This document shows, in pieces, positions 16,969 through 29,646 of a stretch of 62,186 bases of DNA. The notes under the pieces are model-generated. The model did no database searches. It saw nothing but the letters and a program-made list of their open reading frames with translations, and was not told where the DNA came from. Both the position numbers and the translations under genes were made by a program. Source of the stretch: Rahnella rivi (GTDB taxonomy: Bacteria > Pseudomonadota > Gammaproteobacteria > Enterobacterales > Enterobacteriaceae). Where the stretch lies: contig NZ_JAFMOX010000042.1 in the NCBI RefSeq assembly GCF_019049655.1, positions 1 to 62,186 of the forward strand. The letters are read 5' to 3'. Position 1 is the stretch's first letter. Each line of letters opens with the position of its first letter.

Positions 16969-18519
16969 ATGGCTTCTTCATCCACAGAATTGACCCTTTG
17001 CCACCTGCAACCGGGTCTGGTTGATTTACCGATGCTGCGCAACATTTATCAGGGCAACGTGCGTCTCGAACTGGCTGAGGAAGCACGGGCCGACGTGCAG
17101 GCTTCACAGGAAACGGTCACTCGCATTGTGGAGTCCGGCAAGGTGGTGTACGGCATCAATACCGGTTTTGGCAAACTGGCACAAACCCGTATTCCGGCGG
17201 ACCGGCTGGCGGAACTGCAACGTAATCTGGTGCTGTCACACAGCGTCGGCATAGGCAAAGATCTGGCCGATAACGTGGTGCGGCTGGTGATGGCGACCAA
17301 AGTGCTGAGCCTGTCGCGCGGGCATTCCGGGATCCGGATGGCGGTGATCGACGCGCTGATCGAATTGTTTAACGCCGGGGTGTATCCCTGCATTCCGGAA
17401 AAAGGCTCGGTGGGGGCATCCGGCGATTTAGCGCCGCTGGCCCATCTTTCCCTGATGCTGATAGGCGAAGGGCAGGTGACGGTAAAAGGGCAGAAAGTGT
17501 CAGCCCGCGAAGGGTTAGCGGTCGTCGGGCTTGAGCCGTTTGAACTCGGGCCGAAAGAGGGGCTGGCGCTGCTTAACGGCACGCAGGTGTCCACCTCGCT
17601 GGCGCTCTCCGGGCTGTTTGAGGCCGAGCGGGTCTTCTCCGCCGGTCTGGTCGCCGGTGCGCTGTCGCTGGAGGCCATCAAAGGGTCCGTCAAACCGCTG
17701 GATCCGCGTATTCATCAGGCGCGCGGGCAGATCGGGCAAATCGCCGTGGCCGCGGCGGTGTCGGAACTGCTGGCGGGCAGTGACATTGTCACTTCCCATG
17801 CCGGGTGCAGCCGCGTGCAGGATCCCTATTCCATCCGCTGTGTGCCGCAGGTGATGGGCGCCTGCCTGGATAATTTGCATCACGCCGCACGTATTTTACG
17901 TATTGAGGCCAACGCGGCGTCTGATAATCCGCTGGTGTTTGCTGAGAACGGAGAGGTGATTTCCGGCGGGAATTTCCACGCCGAGCCGGTGGCCTTTGCG
18001 GCGGATATTCTGGCGCTGGCGATTGCTGAGATCGGCGCGATTTCAGAACGCCGCATGGCGCTGCTGCTTGATACCGGGTTGTCAGGCCTGCCGCCGTTCC
18101 TGGTCAACGACGGCGGAGTCAATTCCGGCTTTATGATTGCGCAGGTCACCGCCGCGGCGCTGGCATCCGAGAACAAATCTCTGGCGCACCCCGGCAGCGT
18201 GGACAGCCTGCCCACGTCGGCCAATCAGGAAGATCATGTGTCCATGGCGACCTACGCCGCGCGGCGTCTGGGCGACATGTGCTTTAACACCAGCGTGGTG
18301 GTCGGCATCGAAGCGATGGCCGCGGCGCAGGGCATCGATTTCCACCGTCCGTTGCAAAGTTCGGCCCTGCTGGAAAACGAGCTGAAAGCCATTCGCGCCG
18401 ACGTGCCTTTCCTTGAACAAGACCGCCTGATGGCACCGGATGTCGAGATGATGCGTCTGTGGGCCACCCGTGAACACTGGCCGGTGGTCATTGAAGCGCT
18501 GTTGCCAAGTTTTGCCTGA
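16969..18519 (+). CDS. hutH: Histidine ammonia-lyase HutH
   Basis: HutH deaminates L-histidine to urocanate. The 516-residue protein has the Ala-Ser-Gly triad that cyclises to the MIO cofactor, at residues 150-152 in [16 protein letters not shown]. It also has the catalytic [11 protein letters not shown] and the C-terminal block [18 protein letters not shown]. Its length is normal for the family (about 510). hutU follows after 28 bp on the same strand, giving a hutHU unit closed by a strong terminator. Confidence 0.96.
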   Translation: MASSSTELTLCHLQPGLVDLPMLRNIYQGNVRLELAEEARADVQASQETVTRIVESGKVVYGINTGFGKLAQTRIPADRLAELQRNLVLSHSVGIGKDLADNVVRLVMATKVLSLSRGHSGIRMAVIDALIELFNAGVYPCIPEKGSVGASGDLAPLAHLSLMLIGEGQVTVKGQKVSAREGLAVVGLEPFELGPKEGLALLNGTQVSTSLALSGLFEAERVFSAGLVAGALSLEAIKGSVKPLDPRIHQARGQIGQIAVAAAVSELLAGSDIVTSHAGCSRVQDPYSIRCVPQVMGACLDNLHHAARILRIEANAASDNPLVFAENGEVISGGNFHAEPVAFAADILALAIAEIGAISERRMALLLDTGLSGLPPFLVNDGGVNSGFMIAQVTAAALASENKSLAHPGSVDSLPTSANQEDHVSMATYAARRLGDMCFNTSVVVGIEAMAAAQGIDFHRPLQSSALLENELKAIRADVPFLEQDRLMAPDVEMMRLWATREHWPVVIEALLPSFA

Positions 18520-18547
18520 TTCTCCTGACCCGATAAAGGATACGAAA

Positions 18548-20230
18548 ATGAACGCTCCACAAAAAACTGCCGTTGCCCGCGTAGTTCGTGCCCCGCACGG
18601 CACAGAACTCAGTTGCCAGAACTGGCTGATCGAAGCGGCTTACCGCATGTTGCAGAATAACCTCGACCCGGACGTGGCCGAGCGCCCGGACGATCTGGTG
18701 GTGTACGGCGGCATTGGCAAAGCGGCGCGTAACTGGCCGGCTTTCGAAGCCATTCTCGACAGCCTGCGCAAGTTGCGTGAAGACGAAACGCTGCTGGTGC
18801 AATCCGGTAAACCGGTGGGCGTGTTCCGTACGCACACCGATGCGCCCCGCGTGCTGATCGCCAACTCCAATCTGGTGCCGCACTGGGCAAACTGGGAGCA
18901 CTTCCACCAGCTGGATAAAGCCGGGCTGATGATGTACGGCCAGATGACCGCCGGTTCGTGGATCTATATCGGTGCGCAGGGCATCGTCCAGGGCACTTAC
19001 GAAACCTTCGCCGAAGCAGGGCGTCAGCATTACAACAGCGACCTGCGCGGCAAGTGGATTTTAACGGCCGGTCTGGGCGGTATGGGCGGCGCACAACCGC
19101 TGGCCGGTGTGCTGGCCGGCGCCTGCGTGCTGGCGATTGAATGTCAGGAATCGCGCATTGATTTCCGCCTGCGCACCCGCTATCTCGATTACAAGGCGCA
19201 CAGCATTGATGAGGCGCTGGCGATGATCGAAAAAGCCTGTGCAGAGAAGAAAGCGATTTCCGTGGGATTACTGGGTAACGCGGCTCAGCTGATGCCGCAA
19301 CTGGTGGCACGCGCCAAAGAAGGCGGCCTGCGTCCGGATATGGTCACCGACCAGACTTCCGCACACGACCCGCTGAACGGTTATCTGCCGGAAGGCTGGA
19401 GCCTGGAACAATGGCAGGCGGCGCGTCAGTCCGACCCGCAGTCAGTGATTAAGGCCGCGAAAGCCTCGATGGCGAAACACGTTCTGGCGATGCTGGATTT
19501 CCACGCGATGGGCATCCCGACCGTGGATTACGGCAACAACATCCGTCAGGTGGCAAAAGACGAAGGTGTGACTAATGCGTTTGATTTCCCGGGGTTTGTT
19601 CCGGCCTATATCCGCCCGCTGTTTTGCGAAGGCAAAGGGCCGTTCCGCTGGGTGGCGCTCTCCGGTGACCCGGAAGATATCTACAAAACGGATGCCAAAC
19701 TGAAAGAGCTGTTCCCGGATAATGCCAATCTGATCAACTGGCTGGACATGGCGCGTGAACGCATTGCCTTCCAGGGACTCCCGGCGCGCATCTGCTGGCT
19801 GGGGCTGGGCGAGCGTCATATTGCCGGTCTGGCCTTCAACGAAATGGTGCGCAACGGCGAGCTGAAAGCGCCGGTGGTGATTGGCCGCGACCATCTGGAC
19901 ACTGGTTCAGTGGCATCGCCAAACCGTGAAACCGAGGCGATGAAAGATGGTTCGGATGCGGTGTCTGACTGGCCGTTGCTGAACGCCTTGCTCAATACCG
20001 CAGGCGGTGCGACCTGGGTCAGCCTGCACCACGGCGGCGGCGTCGGTATGGGCTTCTCGCAACATGCGGGCATGGTGATTGTGGCGGACGGCACACCCGA
20101 GGCGGATGCCCGGCTGGCGCGCGTACTGTGGAATGATCCGGCGACCGGCGTCATGCGTCATGCGGATGCTGGCTATGAACAGGCAGCCGAATGCGCAGCG
20201 CGGCATGACCTGAATTTACCGATGATCTGA
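18548..20230 (+). CDS. hutU: Urocanate hydratase HutU
   Basis: HutU hydrates urocanate to imidazolonepropionate, using tightly bound NAD+ as an electrophile. The 560-residue protein has the NAD-binding glycine block [13 protein letters not shown] and the C-terminal [17 protein letters not shown] start at ATG 18548 (MNAPQKTAV), which has AAGGA 8 bases upstream. The open frame upstream overlaps hutH and is not used. Its length matches the family (about 555-565). Confidence 0.96.
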   Translation: MNAPQKTAVARVVRAPHGTELSCQNWLIEAAYRMLQNNLDPDVAERPDDLVVYGGIGKAARNWPAFEAILDSLRKLREDETLLVQSGKPVGVFRTHTDAPRVLIANSNLVPHWANWEHFHQLDKAGLMMYGQMTAGSWIYIGAQGIVQGTYETFAEAGRQHYNSDLRGKWILTAGLGGMGGAQPLAGVLAGACVLAIECQESRIDFRLRTRYLDYKAHSIDEALAMIEKACAEKKAISVGLLGNAAQLMPQLVARAKEGGLRPDMVTDQTSAHDPLNGYLPEGWSLEQWQAARQSDPQSVIKAAKASMAKHVLAMLDFHAMGIPTVDYGNNIRQVAKDEGVTNAFDFPGFVPAYIRPLFCEGKGPFRWVALSGDPEDIYKTDAKLKELFPDNANLINWLDMARERIAFQGLPARICWLGLGERHIAGLAFNEMVRNGELKAPVVIGRDHLDTGSVASPNRETEAMKDGSDAVSDWPLLNALLNTAGGATWVSLHHGGGVGMGFSQHAGMVIVADGTPEADARLARVLWNDPATGVMRHADAGYEQAAECAARHDLNLPMI

Positions 20231-20250
20231 GCCGTAACGTGAGGTGAAAA

Positions 20251-20297
20251 CCGCCGCCCGCTTAACGTACTCCGATAAGCGGGCGGCGGTCGTTTTA
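20251..20297 (+). terminator. Terminator after hutU
   Basis: The stem CCGCCGCCCGCTTA / TAAGCGGGCGGCGG (20251-20264 and 20276-20289) is followed by TCGTTTTA. It is a very stable hairpin ending hutHU. Confidence 0.85.
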
Positions 20298-20389
20298 TCA
20301 ACGCTGTGATGTAATCGGCTGAATTAACCGAAAAAAGCCCCTTTTATTGCCCGATCAAAAAGGGCGGGTGTCGTGTCTAATGGCTAGCA

Positions 20390-22474
20390 TCAGACAGGTG
20401 TAAAGCCCAGCAGGCGGGACTCTGAGGGCTGAGGCCGTCCAAAAAAATACCCCTGGAACAGCGAACACCCTTCTTCTTTCAGACGCCGGAACTGCTCGTC
20501 GGTTTCCACGCCTTCGGCGGTGGTCTGAATATCCAGACTGCGGCTCATGCCGGTGATGGCGCGGATAATCGCCAGCGCTTCCGGACTGTCCTGCATATCA
20601 TTAATGAATGACCGGTCGATTTTGATTTTGTCGAACGGGAATGACCGCAGATAGCTCAGTGACGAATACCCGGTGCCAAAATCGTCCAGCGCGATGCGGA
20701 TGCCCAGCGCTTTCAGCTGGCGCAGCGTACCGACATTTCCGAGCGTGTTGTCCAGCAGCACGGACTCGGTGATTTCCACTTCCAGCCGTTCCGGCGCAAG
20801 CCCCGAGGCGGCCAGAGCCGATTCAACGACGGACACCAGACCGCTGTTTTTGAACTGGATCGGCGAGAGGTTCACCGCCACTGTCTGATTTCCCGCCCAG
20901 GTAGCGGCCTCGCGACAGGCTTCATGCAGCGCAAAAGATCCCAGGCTGTGTATCAGGCCCGTTTCTTCGGCAATCGGGATGAAATCGACCGGCATGATCA
21001 GCCCGTTTTGCGGATGGTGCCAGCGCATCAGCGCTTCATAGCCCATCACGGCATCGTGCCGCGCATCGGTGATCGGCTGGTAATAAAGACGCAGCTGATT
21101 GCAGGTTATGGCGTCGCGCAGATCCATTTCGACCACACGGCGTTTACGCGCGGCGGCGTCCATCTCAATGCGGAAATCTTCATAGCGGTTGCGGCCATTG
21201 CGTTTGGCTTCGTACAGCGCCATATCCGCGCAGCGCAGCAGCTGATCCGGGGAGTTATCCGTCGAATCTGCCAGCGCAATACCGATGCTCAGGCCGACCG
21301 ACAACGAGTGACCGTCGATGATCACCGGCGGGCGCACCGATTCAATCAGGCGTTTTGAGATCTGATGCGCATCGGAGATATCTTTCAGCCCCGGCAGCAC
21401 CACGGCAAACTCATCGCCGCCAATTCGCGCCAGCGTATCGTCGTCACGCAGGGTCATGCGCAGCCGTTTGGCAATGGCGCGCAGCAGTTCATCGCCGACC
21501 TGATGACCGAGTGCGTCGTTGACGTTTTTGAAATTATCGAGATCCAGACACAGCGTGGCCGTATGCGTGTGGCTGTAACTGTCGTGTTGCAGGGCTTCGT
21601 TGAGGCGCTGACTGAACAGGATGCGGTTGGGCAGGCTGGTCAGATTATCGTGGTGCGCCATGTGGTGGATACGCGCATGGGCGGCGTGCTGGTCAGTCAC
21701 GTCGTCGGCGATCATCATGACGTAGCTGGTTTGCGGATCGTGCCCGCGGATCACCGAACTGGTGGTTTGCAGCGTGCGGTCACCCACGGCGGTCAGCAGT
21801 TGCTGCTCGCTTTTATGCACGCCTTCTGCCCGCAGACATTCATCTGACTGCTTATTGATAAAGGTGCTCAGGCCGACGCCCATGCAGTCTTGCGGACGTT
21901 TACCCAGCATCTCTTCGCGCGAAATGCCCAGCAGACGTTCAGCCTGACGATTCACCAGCAAAATTTCCCGTGAGACAGCGTTTTCGACAATCACAGACGA
22001 AGGAATATTGGCGATCACCGTGTTGAGAAACTGGGTGAGGGCGGAGAGTTGCTCGCTGTTGGATTCTGCCAGATCTTTGGCATACATCAGCGCCTGTTCA
22101 TTTTCACGGCGTTCGGTGACGTCGCGGGTGATTTTGGCAAAACCGATGATGTTACCGGATTCACGCAGGGCTTCGATGATCACATGCGCCCAGAAGCGTG
22201 AACCGTCTTTGCGCTGTCGCCAGCCTTCGGATTCATAGCGGCCGGTTTCCCGTGCCGTCTCCAGCCCGTGCTGCGGCCAGCCACTTTTTTTATCTTCCTC
22301 GGTGTAAAAACACGAAAAATGCTTCCCGACCACTTCCTCAGGCGAATAGCCCTTAGCGCGCTGCGCACCGGCATTCCAGTTCGCCACGGTGCCATCGGGT
22401 TTCAGCATGTAAATAGCGTAATCTTCTACGCGTTGAACCAGCAACCGATACAGTACGTCAGAATCTTCGTTCAT
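20390..22474 (-). CDS. PAS-PAS-GGDEF-EAL c-di-GMP protein
   Basis: This 694-residue cytoplasmic signalling protein shows no membrane segments. The first PAS domain spans about residues 10-120 (YAIYMLKPDGTVANWNAGAQ), with a PAC end (ITRDVTERRENE). The second PAS domain is at about 145-265. The cyclase domain has an intact GGDEF at 352-356 and an RxxD inhibitory site (RDDD) exactly five residues earlier. The phosphodiesterase domain has intact EAL at 480-482, then DDFGTGYSSLSYL and KIKIDRSFI. Both active sites look functional, so the net activity is not predictable. It is monocistronic. PAS ligands (haem, flavin or none) cannot be told from the sequence. Confidence 0.92.
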   Translation of the reverse strand: MNEDSDVLYRLLVQRVEDYAIYMLKPDGTVANWNAGAQRAKGYSPEEVVGKHFSCFYTEEDKKSGWPQHGLETARETGRYESEGWRQRKDGSRFWAHVIIEALRESGNIIGFAKITRDVTERRENEQALMYAKDLAESNSEQLSALTQFLNTVIANIPSSVIVENAVSREILLVNRQAERLLGISREEMLGKRPQDCMGVGLSTFINKQSDECLRAEGVHKSEQQLLTAVGDRTLQTTSSVIRGHDPQTSYVMMIADDVTDQHAAHARIHHMAHHDNLTSLPNRILFSQRLNEALQHDSYSHTHTATLCLDLDNFKNVNDALGHQVGDELLRAIAKRLRMTLRDDDTLARIGGDEFAVVLPGLKDISDAHQISKRLIESVRPPVIIDGHSLSVGLSIGIALADSTDNSPDQLLRCADMALYEAKRNGRNRYEDFRIEMDAAARKRRVVEMDLRDAITCNQLRLYYQPITDARHDAVMGYEALMRWHHPQNGLIMPVDFIPIAEETGLIHSLGSFALHEACREAATWAGNQTVAVNLSPIQFKNSGLVSVVESALAASGLAPERLEVEITESVLLDNTLGNVGTLRQLKALGIRIALDDFGTGYSSLSYLRSFPFDKIKIDRSFINDMQDSPEALAIIRAITGMSRSLDIQTTAEGVETDEQFRRLKEEGCSLFQGYFFGRPQPSESRLLGFTPV

Positions 22475-22862
22475 TATATTTTGCCTGCTAGCTGGCCGCC
22501 TCTGTGCGGGATCCTCCCAAATCAGAGTCCGGCTAAATAGTGCGCCTGTTCCCGACGCATTTCTGCTGTGATGTGCGGTGAAACGTTAGCATAAGATAAT
22601 TCTCAGTTCGTCAAATTTTGCCTCTAACGTGCTTAAAATTAAGCCTTTTTAGCAAAAAGATCGGCCTTAAGTGAAATTTCACTTTTGGTCTGAAAGAGGC
22701 GTAAAAGTTATCGGCAGTAACCTGCCGGGCTTTAATGAAAGGGCACAAAAAGCTTAAGGGTTTGTAAGGCAATTGAGGGGGGCGGGTCAGGCAGAAATAA
22801 GAAAGCCGCAACAGGTTGCGGCTTGACATAAAAAGGGCATTTCGGGCAGGGCAAACGCCGCC
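22475..22862. other. 388-bp intergenic region
   Basis: This region holds the promoter side of the GGDEF-EAL gene and the end of the ascG transcript. Visible structure includes a perfect 14-base palindrome AGTGAAATTTCACT at 22670-22683 (possible operator). A hairpin AAGCCGCAAC / GTTGCGGCTT lies at 22803-22824. On the minus strand that hairpin is followed by a T-rich stretch and probably ends ascG transcription. I see no gene here. Confidence 0.6.
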
Positions 22863-23912
22863 TTATTTTAGTGCAGGTTCGCGGTCGGAGAGCGCCGTGG
22901 AATAATAGGGCCCGTCAATGACCGACTCGCGCAAAATAACGTCGGAGGTAAACTGATTCTGTTGTGATAAATACCCGCCATCGAGCATCGAAATAATCTG
23001 GTTAATCACTTCGCTGACCATATCGCTGACCGGATCTTTCACGCTGGAGAGCGCGGGAATTAAAAACGGCGCAGTAGGAATATTATCAAAGCCTATTACC
23101 GAGACCTGCGCAGGTACCGCGACGGCGGCGTGGCTGAGCTGTTTCATTGCGCCGATCGCCATGTCATCGTTGCTGGCAATCAGCGCGCTGAACGTGACGC
23201 CACGGGCGAGAAGGGTTTCGACCGCCGCTGCGCCGCTGGCCGGTGACCATTTCCCGGCCACGATCAGGTCTTCCTTCACCCCGATTCCGGCAGAGATTAA
23301 GGCGTCTTTATAACCCGACAGACGTTCAGTGGCGGTCGGGGAATCCATTGAACCAGTAATAAACGCAATATCGCGATGGCCGCGTTCAATCAATGTCCGG
23401 GTGGCCTGAAAACTCGACCCTTTATGATCACAATAAATACAGTGGCTCTGATGTTTTCTCAGCTTACGGTTTACCACCATCACCGGTTTTTTATATTTAT
23501 CGATGATCACGTCCATTTCATCGACCGTTAAAAAGCGCGGATAAATAATGATGCCGTCGCAGCGTAAATCATGCAGGAAATCGATCGCCTCGCGCTCTTC
23601 GGCAGCGCTGTTTTTGCCGTCCACCAGGATCAGTTGCCGCCCGTTGGCGTCCAGTTTTTTGGCGGCCTGCGAGATCAGTTCGCTAAAATAATTGCCGTTA
23701 TACAAGGTGTTGGTGACCACCAGGCCGATGCACATCGATTTGCTGGTCGCCAGATTACGGGCCAGTAAATTCGGGCGATAGCCGGTTTCTTCGATGGCTT
23801 TAAAAACCTGATCTTTTGTTTCCTGGGTCACATAGCCTTTCCCGGAAAGCACCCGCGAAACCGTGGCTTTTGAGACGCCTGCTCTTGACGCTACTTCCTG
23901 CATTGTCGACAT
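22863..23912 (-). CDS. ascG: LacI-family repressor AscG
   Basis: This 349-residue LacI/GalR repressor is close to E. coli AscG in sequence and place. It has an N-terminal helix-turn-helix (TMQEVASRAGVSKATVSRVL), hinge helix (RPNLLARNLA) and a sugar-binding-protein-like core (SALIASNDDMAIGAMKQL, VSVIGFDNIPTAP). I start at ATG 23912, with AGG 8 bases upstream. GTG 23921 is the alternative. It faces ascF across 271 bp containing a perfect LacI-type palindrome. It should repress ascFB in the absence of aryl-beta-glucosides (arbutin, salicin) or cellobiose-like sugars. Confidence 0.9.
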   Translation of the reverse strand: MSTMQEVASRAGVSKATVSRVLSGKGYVTQETKDQVFKAIEETGYRPNLLARNLATSKSMCIGLVVTNTLYNGNYFSELISQAAKKLDANGRQLILVDGKNSAAEEREAIDFLHDLRCDGIIIYPRFLTVDEMDVIIDKYKKPVMVVNRKLRKHQSHCIYCDHKGSSFQATRTLIERGHRDIAFITGSMDSPTATERLSGYKDALISAGIGVKEDLIVAGKWSPASGAAAVETLLARGVTFSALIASNDDMAIGAMKQLSHAAVAVPAQVSVIGFDNIPTAPFLIPALSSVKDPVSDMVSEVINQIISMLDGGYLSQQNQFTSDVILRESVIDGPYYSTALSDREPALK

Positions 23913-24075
23913 CAGGCACACCTGAAAAATAAAAATGATTCGCTATTCTACACATTTCGTCAGTTTTTCGAGGATTTCGACGCGCGAAGCCACCGCATGG
24001 AGATCGTCATCACAAAAATGAAACAGCGTTGTTACTTTTTATTGAAGTCAGCATCAGAACTGAACATTCTCGTAT

Positions 24076-24087
24076 GTAACCGGTTAC
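24076..24087. promoter_or_regulatory. Probable AscG operator
   Basis: GTAACCGGTTAC is a perfect 12-base palindrome with the central CG typical of LacI/GalR-family operators. It is centred about 100 bp before ascF and 170 bp before ascG. Confidence 0.65.
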
Positions 24088-24183
24088 CTATTGTTTCATC
24101 CACCGACTTAAAAAGCGCGAAAAACAGCATTTAACGCTCACAGCATCATTCATAACCCTATGAATTCGAGAGAGTTGTCACTC

Positions 24184-27115
<2,932 letters not shown>

Positions 27116-27137
27116 TCTGACCGGGTAATAAATATTC

Positions 27138-27166
27138 AGGCCAGCGCCATGCTGGCCTTTATTTTG
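27138..27166 (+). terminator. Terminator after ascB
   Basis: The stem AGGCCAGC / GCTGGCCT (27138-27145 and 27151-27158) has a 5-base loop and is followed by TTATTTT. It ends the ascFB operon and marks the left edge of the AT-richer island. Confidence 0.85.
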
Positions 27167-27226
27167 GCGCATCCTTTATGACACTCTGTGGTGTTTTAAA
27201 TAGTGGTCATCCTCTTATACAATCAC

Positions 27227-27478
27227 TTAATGAATGAGGGCTAACAGCTTTGCCCACTCCTCAACCTGTGAACGGTATATAAACTCAATAATATCGGTAT
27301 CATAAAGTCTCATGCCTTTAATTTCTAATGCAATGCAGGGATAGTTTACAGGCATATGTCTGACCAGTTCATTTTCAATTTCAACGGCTTCAAGCATTGG
27401 CGGAAAACCGTCATCAATATATAAATAATCTTTCGTCATCCATTCTCTGTATTCGGATTCATTATTTAATAGTTTCAT
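27227..27478 (-). CDS. Hypothetical 83-residue acidic protein
   Basis: I do not recognise this small cytoplasmic protein. It has no signal peptide or membrane segment, is rich in acidic residues (YLYIDDGFPPMLEAVEIENE) and ends LLALIH. The DNA is AT-rich like the adjoining adhesin-type genes and unlike the housekeeping genes on the left. It follows the 360-residue secreted protein by 45 bp on the same strand and may be co-transcribed. Small acidic proteins in this position are sometimes immunity proteins, but nothing here proves that. Confidence 0.55.
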   Translation of the reverse strand: MKLLNNESEYREWMTKDYLYIDDGFPPMLEAVEIENELVRHMPVNYPCIALEIKGMRLYDTDIIEFIYRSQVEEWAKLLALIH

Positions 27479-27523
27479 CGTGATTACTCATGTTTTCTGT
27501 AATGACAGACAGCGTTATGCTTT

Positions 27524-28606
27524 TCATTCTACACAGGCATAACCCTCAACGATATCTTGTGTGTTAGAGGAAATATGACCATCTGACAGGTAGGCATAGG
27601 CGTAGGCACTGACATCGAAACTGGAAATATCAGAAGACCAGAAGACAACGCCTGAATGCGGCATATCTTCCACACTTTCTCCCCATTCTTCCCACAAAGA
27701 GGTGCCGGGTGCATGACGGACATGTTGTCCTGCGGAGAGTTCATCCAGCTTAGGCAGACGCAGCCCCTGATTTTCACACGCTTTTTTGGCGTCCGGCCAA
27801 TTTTTGCTGGAGGTACTTGCGGTGTAAAAACGCTCAGGGGAGAATATAATGGACGCTCTTTTCTCATTATGTCTGGCCATAATACGCACCGCGCCTTTTG
27901 TTTTAAATGTCACCAGTCCGCTGTTCGAGACTGTCGCGATGGCACTGTTACTGGTGGTCCAGTCTAACTGGTCAGCCAGGTTATCTGTTTCCATTTGTAT
28001 TTGGGCACCCGCAAAGGCGGTGTGTAAACTGTTATCGCCACTCACTGTTAATCGCGCGGAGGGATTATTCGGTGCGACGATATATCCCACAATATTGATA
28101 GCGTGCGGGTTTACCGGTCCGTCAGGAATATTATCCGAATTGTCATAACTGCTGATATCGCCGATCTGAAGGGGAGTATTTTCCTGAGGAAAACCGGTAA
28201 CCGTTTTCGGAGTAATGTTCACACCGATGACACAGCCCTTGTCGGCGGGCCTGATAACATAATTTGTCTTGCCTTGTGACAGCGTTCGCTTATTATTCGC
28301 CGCATCCAGACATATCCATTCGACAGAAGGGAGGGTCACATCATCATCACCTTCATCATCATTAAAACGCCAGGATAAAGAAATACTGTCATTGATTTCA
28401 AGTTCGTCATTATCGCCAATAATATCGTTATCCCGCGTGATATTTATCGTTTCGGGAAGGTCTTTATTATTGTAAATCACAGGCGCTGTACCGGCGACGA
28501 TGCCCGCTGACCCCGTCATGACTTCTGCGGTTGCCATGAATGAGACGCCGAGAGAGGTTGCCACTAAAAAAGCGATCCCGGTGACGTTGGGTTTATTCGT
28601 TTTCAT
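27524..28606 (-). CDS. Secreted Ig-like protein with lectin-like C-terminus (ZirS/ZirU-like)
   Basis: This 360-residue exported protein has a signal peptide ending near FMATAEV. Residues about 30-165 are the same Ig-like module as in the neighbouring 296-residue protein, ending in the shared motif DNIPDGPV. Then comes a BIG2-type bacterial Ig domain (LDWTTSNSAIATVSNSGLV). The last 100 residues (WPDAKKACENQGLRLPKLDE, VFWSSDI, GYACVE) resemble the disulphide-linked terminal domains of enterobacterial invasin-type adhesins, with Cys pairs. It is the third gene after the inverse autotransporter. Host or cell-surface binding is an inference. Confidence 0.7.
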   Translation of the reverse strand: MKTNKPNVTGIAFLVATSLGVSFMATAEVMTGSAGIVAGTAPVIYNNKDLPETINITRDNDIIGDNDELEINDSISLSWRFNDDEGDDDVTLPSVEWICLDAANNKRTLSQGKTNYVIRPADKGCVIGVNITPKTVTGFPQENTPLQIGDISSYDNSDNIPDGPVNPHAINIVGYIVAPNNPSARLTVSGDNSLHTAFAGAQIQMETDNLADQLDWTTSNSAIATVSNSGLVTFKTKGAVRIMARHNEKRASIIFSPERFYTASTSSKNWPDAKKACENQGLRLPKLDELSAGQHVRHAPGTSLWEEWGESVEDMPHSGVVFWSSDISSFDVSAYAYAYLSDGHISSNTQDIVEGYACVE

Positions 28607-28644
28607 TTTTTACACCATAACAGCGGGAGTCTGGTTATTCAGTA

Positions 28645-28675
28645 AAGGGAAATAAACCGGGCGGTCGTCGCCCGG
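28645..28675 (-). terminator. Terminator or attenuator between the two secreted-protein genes
   Basis: The stem CCGGGCG / CGCCCGG (28657-28663 and 28669-28675) has a 5-base loop and is followed on the minus strand by TTTATTTCCC. It would reduce or stop read-through from the 296-residue gene into the 360-residue gene. Confidence 0.6.
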
Positions 28676-28696
28676 CTTATTCAACGCCGGGAAAGA

Positions 28697-29587
28697 TTAT
28701 TTTTGACGCTTACCGGACTTTAATGTGGCTTTCACTTTTGCGGTGTAATCCACTTTCAGCTGATAACCCTGAATACCGTCCGGACCGGCGCTGGCGAAGA
28801 CGTTCTTCGCATCAGCGTTGGTTAATGGCAGTTTCAGATCCTTGTTATCGGTTGAGCTGACGGCCGCACCTCCTGCTGTACCCGCCGTTGCCGAGGTACC
28901 CTCGAAGGTCCACACGTAGCTGTAGTTAGAGGAAGCATCCACTTCACCGGCATCCATGACGTTGTTGTTGTTGGTGTCATACCAGATTTTGAACTGATAG
29001 CTGTGGCCAAGGATCAGCTGACTGTTCGCTTTGCCAATCAGGTTAGTGCCAGGATCGGCTGCATCCACAATCATGGTTGACACAGTTCCGCCAACGACCG
29101 GACCGTCAGGGATATTATCTGTGGTGTCATTTTTACTGACATCCTGAATGGTGAGGGTTTCTCCGACCGCTGGGATACCCGTCGAGGTGGTTTCAATGAT
29201 CGTCACGCCAAGATAACGTCCGGCATCGGCCTGCGCGAGCGTATAGTCGGCTTTGCCGTCAGCAGCGGTGATATCCTTTTTGTCGCTCTGACCGTCTGAC
29301 GTGGTGAACCATTTAATGGTTTTTTCACTGGCGTCCGTATCCCCTTCGGCGTCTTTTAAAACATAACTCAGGGTGACTTTATCTCCGACGGCCATTCCCG
29401 TGACAGAGCCACTTTCATGTCCGTTAGAAAATGAGACGCTGTGATCGACGGCACCCGCACCGGTCCCGGTGAGAACAGGTTTGGTACCCATTATCTGACC
29501 CGCGCTGGCGGTGGTATCCGCAACGGCAAACTGTGAACAGCTCGCAAATAACAGGGTGGCGAGTAATGTTTTATTGAAATTTTTCAT
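28697..29587 (-). CDS. Secreted modular protein with EF-hand loop (ZirS/ZirU-like)
   Basis: This is a 296-residue exported protein with signal peptide MKNFNKTLLATLLFASCSQF and cleavage near VADTT. Module A (about residues 27-165) is Ig-like and ends DNIPDGPV, as in the 360-residue protein. Module B (about 165-290) matches the C-terminal domain of the inverse autotransporter next door (GHSYQFKIWYD..., then GIQGYQLKVDY). Module B holds a canonical 12-residue EF-hand calcium loop, DTNNNNVMDAGE, at 204-215. In Salmonella the ZirT barrel exports ZirS-type partners. The same relation here is inferred from gene order and shared modules. The tail KVKATLKSGKRQK is basic. Confidence 0.72.
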   Translation of the reverse strand: MKNFNKTLLATLLFASCSQFAVADTTASAGQIMGTKPVLTGTGAGAVDHSVSFSNGHESGSVTGMAVGDKVTLSYVLKDAEGDTDASEKTIKWFTTSDGQSDKKDITAADGKADYTLAQADAGRYLGVTIIETTSTGIPAVGETLTIQDVSKNDTTDNIPDGPVVGGTVSTMIVDAADPGTNLIGKANSQLILGHSYQFKIWYDTNNNNVMDAGEVDASSNYSYVWTFEGTSATAGTAGGAAVSSTDNKDLKLPLTNADAKNVFASAGPDGIQGYQLKVDYTAKVKATLKSGKRQK

Positions 29588-29646
29588 AGGTAATAAAGAC
29601 TCTTGTTAATGAGATAATCTTAAACTCTGAATGAAGCTGCCAGTTA

